64,000 nucleotides of DNA, from assembly GCA_002339675.1 (NCBI GenBank), contig DDKB01000018.1, forward strand, positions 124,001 to 188,000, written 5' to 3'. Position numbers and translations under genes: made by a program. This DNA is from Stutzerimonas stutzeri. GTDB lineage: Bacteria > Pseudomonadota > Gammaproteobacteria > Pseudomonadales > Pseudomonadaceae. Positions 63,101-64,000 of the stretch are shown piece by piece (the first letter of the stretch is position 1; each line of letters opens with the position of its first letter). A model generated the notes under the pieces. The model was not told where the DNA came from. It saw only the letters and a program-made list of their open reading frames with translations, and made no database searches.

Positions 63101-64000
63101 AGGCCGGCGAGACCAAGACCGAAACCTTCACTGTGCGCTCCGTCGACGGCACGCCGCACACGATCACCGTGACCATCGGTGGTGCCAACGATCCGGCCGT
63201 GTTCGCGCCCGGCGGGCAGCAGGGCTATGTTCAGGAGGACACCCAGCTCACCTCCCAAGGCCAGCTCAACGTGACCGATCGCGACCAGAACGACGCGGTG
63301 ATCGTGGCCCAGGCGGCTACGCGCGGGCTGTATGGCGAATTCAGCATCGATGCAGGAGGGGCCTGGCGCTACGTGCTGGACAACGCCTCGCCGGTCGTTC
63401 AGGCGCTGGGCACCGCGGATCTGCGCACCGAGACGTTTGTCGTCACCAGCCGTGATGGCAGCACCAGCAGCGTGCGGATCACCGTGCAAGGGCTGGACGA
63501 GCCGCTCGCGCCAGCCCAGCCACCGGTGGAACCGCCACCAGTGGTCGTCACGCCGCCGCAGCCGACCGTTCCCACACCCGTCCCGGCACCGGCCGCACCG
63601 GAGCCGGTCGTCGCACCCGCTCCGGTCGCCGCGCCCTTCGATTCCGCCATGACCGCGTCGCCCCGGCCTGCGGACGATGTGGCCGCCAGCCCGATCACCA
63701 CAGCCATGCAACGGCTAATGGACCCAGCGCGCAGCTTCCATACGTTTGCGTTCAACGATCTCTACACCAGCAGCAGCGGCTTCCAGGTGGTCGTGATCGA
63801 AGCGCCTCAGCCGCGTCTTAGCCTCTATCGCGGCGTAAGCGACCAGTACGCCGATGCGGGCACCGAAACGAGCTTCGCCGTGCCCTACGACGCCTTTGCC
63901 CATAGCGACCCGAACGAGCGCATCATCCTCAGTGCCGGGCTCGCCAATGGCCAAGGCCTGCCAGGCTGGGTGCGCTTCGATGCGCAAAGCGGCAAGTTCG
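57115..64000 (+). CDS. Giant repeat surface protein (LEPR-XLL / VCBS / Calx-beta), incomplete
   Basis: The frame stays open from ATG 57115 to the window end, at least 2295 codons. Residues about 19-36 (RRPQLMALEQRFVFDGAGA) resemble the LEPR-XLL motif found at the N-terminus of many giant secreted proteins. A module with EEYGHHLD (197-204) resembles the metallopeptidase-like domain often placed next. Then come four bacterial Ig/VCBS-like domains (58320-60475), two Calx-beta domains (60475-61270), a cadherin-like domain (61290-61560), five 107-residue VCBS repeats (61600-63204), a further divergent unit, a Pro/Val-rich linker (63500-63650) and the start of a putative Ig/CADG domain. No RTX repeats or C-terminal secretion signal are visible yet. 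It is likely exported by a type I-like route using the two genes upstream and acts in adhesion or biofilm; this is inference. Confidence 0.85.
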   Translation, partial: MDDHRTPSHNARRSLVARRPQLMALEQRFVFDGAGAAEVADAVTSPAHAEPAAAPEKPAVVERVDVQLPAPDASAAVEAPDLFRPATGDATVREASQKASEQIRQFLAQASDAQLFELFHGDQAEPGEAWAAELDNLRTAIGNGSLEIGVSLLDNAEIQGALAAYAAQGPDGEPVIYLNRDWLGVLDATQVTKLLVEEYGHHLDHLLNPGGDTAGDEGQRFAAEVNGDDTSGLGFAADDDHGTLAVEGHSTDVEFANLTFTNAYEVNTATTPAGKESNSHDYINSSLGQVQVTDAINSRFFSGNDVSATALTIGANTYYGWISRPIKSGGVVRGFYFWTDVDFNSLAAAQADGNMDGDSNVSDNRAFLLVVDQAWFDSVGWKNQALNIKNVGSSSDRVDSALNSFVGAPVAPAANADVANGTPGSAGGAAVEAGGVNNGTAGSAAIGNVLTNDTSRDSKTVSAVGTGSASQAVSSATTSANGTQVTGQYGTLTLGADGSYRYVVNDANAQVQALRSASDTLVDTFTYRMTDASGATATTTLSVTIQGANDAPVAGNDYNVAKESIAASGQYTSADTTGSLATGNVLANDTDVDRGDTKTIADLTGSAVVGAVSTTTTAATLVFTPGTTFNPIGNGDKAWILVNGTYRAMFSSTGVQITATSGYDSTARTISLSATPATYYDGGSRVAIATLDGQKIGFKSTTDTTTTGTNSMKIGDVATSQSTGKSTITLTPSSTTGLIATGMLVAGTGVQADTYVQSVTYDAAGKPTSILLNKTMTGSANTTLSFYAATGTTITGQYGSLQLNADGSYTYTPTANNTALSEGQSGNEQFQYQMRDASGTTSSATLFITVYGSGSNDPDAVNDAVEATEAGGTANGAAGVNPTGSNLLSNDRNGANLVVSARATDSSASTAIGTNTVLVGRYGTLTLSSNGSYSYAVDNSNPTVQALRDNSATLSETFLYTVENGQTASGVRLQDTATLTVTIRGANDAPVAGDTSASALEAGGVNNGTAGYNPSGNVLNAVTDVDDARSELRVTAVRTGGVEGSGSPGTVGSALAGQYGSLTINADGSWTYTVNNNNPTVQALSPGQTLTERFNYTVTDRSGTGLSDMAVLTLTIDGAADTVAVNSVFVNEASPYAVFTVSGSTGVAVSLSLSDSAGLPASDARATLGIDLDTALEYYNGSAWVGYTPGSQVVIPSGEELLVRVAINQDNVHEGNESFTLTATTASGSSVGFGTINDEGEGDRYTGSNTSGMPDSVGSFDDDRPTLSVSSPSTVEGGYAEFLVSLDKLSSNPVIFSPSLVSGSASIGIDTSNSLERFDGNAWVMVSGPVGIAAGELSVRLRVATLDDSAVEPVEAFTLLTGPVSGGTVTNLVGAEGIATITDNDFAAPTSGAPVADDDSLTASEDTPATYTAAQLLGNDSDPDHDPLAIASVTRGTGGDVVLNQDGSVTFTPDANFNGTATFTYTVTDGSLTSHAASVAVTVAAVSAPAHPAVIGGTDTGYVTEDLNVNGQGNLTTGGTLTVTDPDAGEAGFSGTVTPANGTLGSLTISTNGTWTYSVPNTLVQYLKAGETKTESFTVRSIDGTQHTVTVTVNGVNDTAQIGGTDTGAVTENLNVDGQGKLTTGGSLSVTDPDSGESTFSGTVTPANGTLGSLAITSTGSWTYSVPNTLVQYLNAGQTKTETFTVRSIDGTPHTVTVTIHGANDAAVIGGTDTGAVTEDLDVDGQGNLTTGGSLSVTDPDSGESGFSGTVTPANGTLGSLTITSTGTWTYSVSNTLVQYLNAGETRTESFTVRSIDGTQHTFTVTVNGVNDTAQIGGTDTGSVTEDLNVNGQGKLTTGGSLGVTDPDSGESSFSGTVTPANGTLGNLTIAPNGTWTYSVPNTLVQYLKAGETKTETFTVQSIDGTPHTVTVTVNGVSDTAQIGGTATGAVTEDLNVNGQGNLTTSGTLTVTDPDIGESSFSGTVTPANGTLGNLTIAPNGTWTYSVPNTLVQYLKAGETKTETFTVRSVDGTPHTITVTIGGANDPAVFAPGGQQGYVQEDTQLTSQGQLNVTDRDQNDAVIVAQAATRGLYGEFSIDAGGAWRYVLDNASPVVQALGTADLRTETFVVTSRDGSTSSVRITVQGLDEPLAPAQPPVEPPPVVVTPPQPTVPTPVPAPAAPEPVVAPAPVAAPFDSAMTASPRPADDVAASPITTAMQRLMDPARSFHTFAFNDLYTSSSGFQVVVIEAPQPRLSLYRGVSDQYADAGTETSFAVPYDAFAHSDPNERIILSAGLANGQGLPGWVRFDAQSGKF
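61600..63204. repeat. Five tandem 321-bp VCBS repeats
   Basis: The unit start GGCGG(C/T)ACCG recurs at 61600, 61921, 62242, 62563 and 62884, exactly 321 bp (107 codons) apart. Each unit encodes GTDTG-V-TE-L-V-GQG, then TVTDPD-GE and LVQYL-AGETKTE. A sixth, divergent unit begins near 63205. Coding repeats of this exactness can expand or contract by recombination and can mis-assemble from short reads. Confidence 0.95.

Noticed and set aside
61600..63204. Regular spacing of near-identical repeats as a possible CRISPR array
   Set aside because: The period is 321 bp and the repeats and 'spacers' are one continuous coding frame of VCBS domains.
59185..63711. A 1508-codon open frame on the minus strand opposite the giant surface-protein gene
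   Set aside because: It is the antisense shadow of a repeated GC-rich coding sequence. Its protein is Gly/Ala/His/Val-rich with no domain, and the + strand frame has clear VCBS and Calx-beta motifs.

Overview
The window is about 60 kb of GC-rich pseudomonad chromosome preceded by about 3.4 kb of AT-rich, plasmid-like DNA. Gene content and order follow the arrangement known from Pseudomonas aeruginosa: radC-coaBC-dut-algC-argB, pyrE/crc, rph/yicC-gmk-rpoZ-spoT-ridA, HU-rubredoxin reductase-rubredoxin, glcGFED/glcC, ubiC-ubiA-phoB-phoR. The organism is therefore a member of the Pseudomonadaceae, probably of the Stutzerimonas (P. stutzeri) group; the species cannot be fixed from sequence alone.

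Region 1 (1 to about 3455) is a strongly AT-rich block. It holds the C-terminal part of a relaxase-like protein, a Rep_3-type replication initiator, iteron-like repeats and two orphan genes. It abuts a radC gene that has lost its catalytic C-terminal part, so it looks like a mobilizable plasmid or integrative element inserted in radC; an assembly chimera must be excluded. Region 2 (3.4-17.6 kb) is housekeeping: CoA synthesis (coaBC), dUTPase, AlgC with a membrane N-terminal half, ArgB, PyrE, the Crc regulator, RNase PH, YicC, guanylate kinase, RNA polymerase omega, SpoT and RidA.

Region 3 (17.6-36 kb) is more lineage-specific. It carries a CHASE2 adenylate cyclase facing a FecR-OmpA pair, a GAF/HD-GYP protein, a solute-binding protein, a stand-alone FtsH-like protease, a LemA-TPM-TPM operon, the glutaryl-CoA module (CoA-transferase, gcdH, divergent LysR regulator), and a Tle1-type phospholipase effector followed by two DUF2931 lipoproteins that look like immunity proteins.

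Region 4 (36-48 kb) holds HU, the rubredoxin pair and a complete glycolate locus: permease, malate synthase G, GlcG, GlcF, GlcE, GlcD and the divergent regulator GlcC. Two copies of a palindrome lie in the glcD-glcC gap and are good candidates for GlcC operators. Region 5 (48-54.4 kb) has a duplicated-repeat periplasmic protein, ubiC-ubiA, phoB-phoR with a Pho box, and a CNNM/CorC transporter.

Region 6 (54.4-64 kb) is a TolC lipoprotein, a short periplasmic adaptor and a giant surface-protein gene running off the window (at least 2295 codons). That gene has an LEPR-XLL-like N-terminus, VCBS, Calx-beta and cadherin-like domains, and five tandem repeats of exactly 321 bp. No secretion ATPase lies in the visible part of this cluster. 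I regard this cluster, the element in radC and the Tle1 island as the best places to look for something new.
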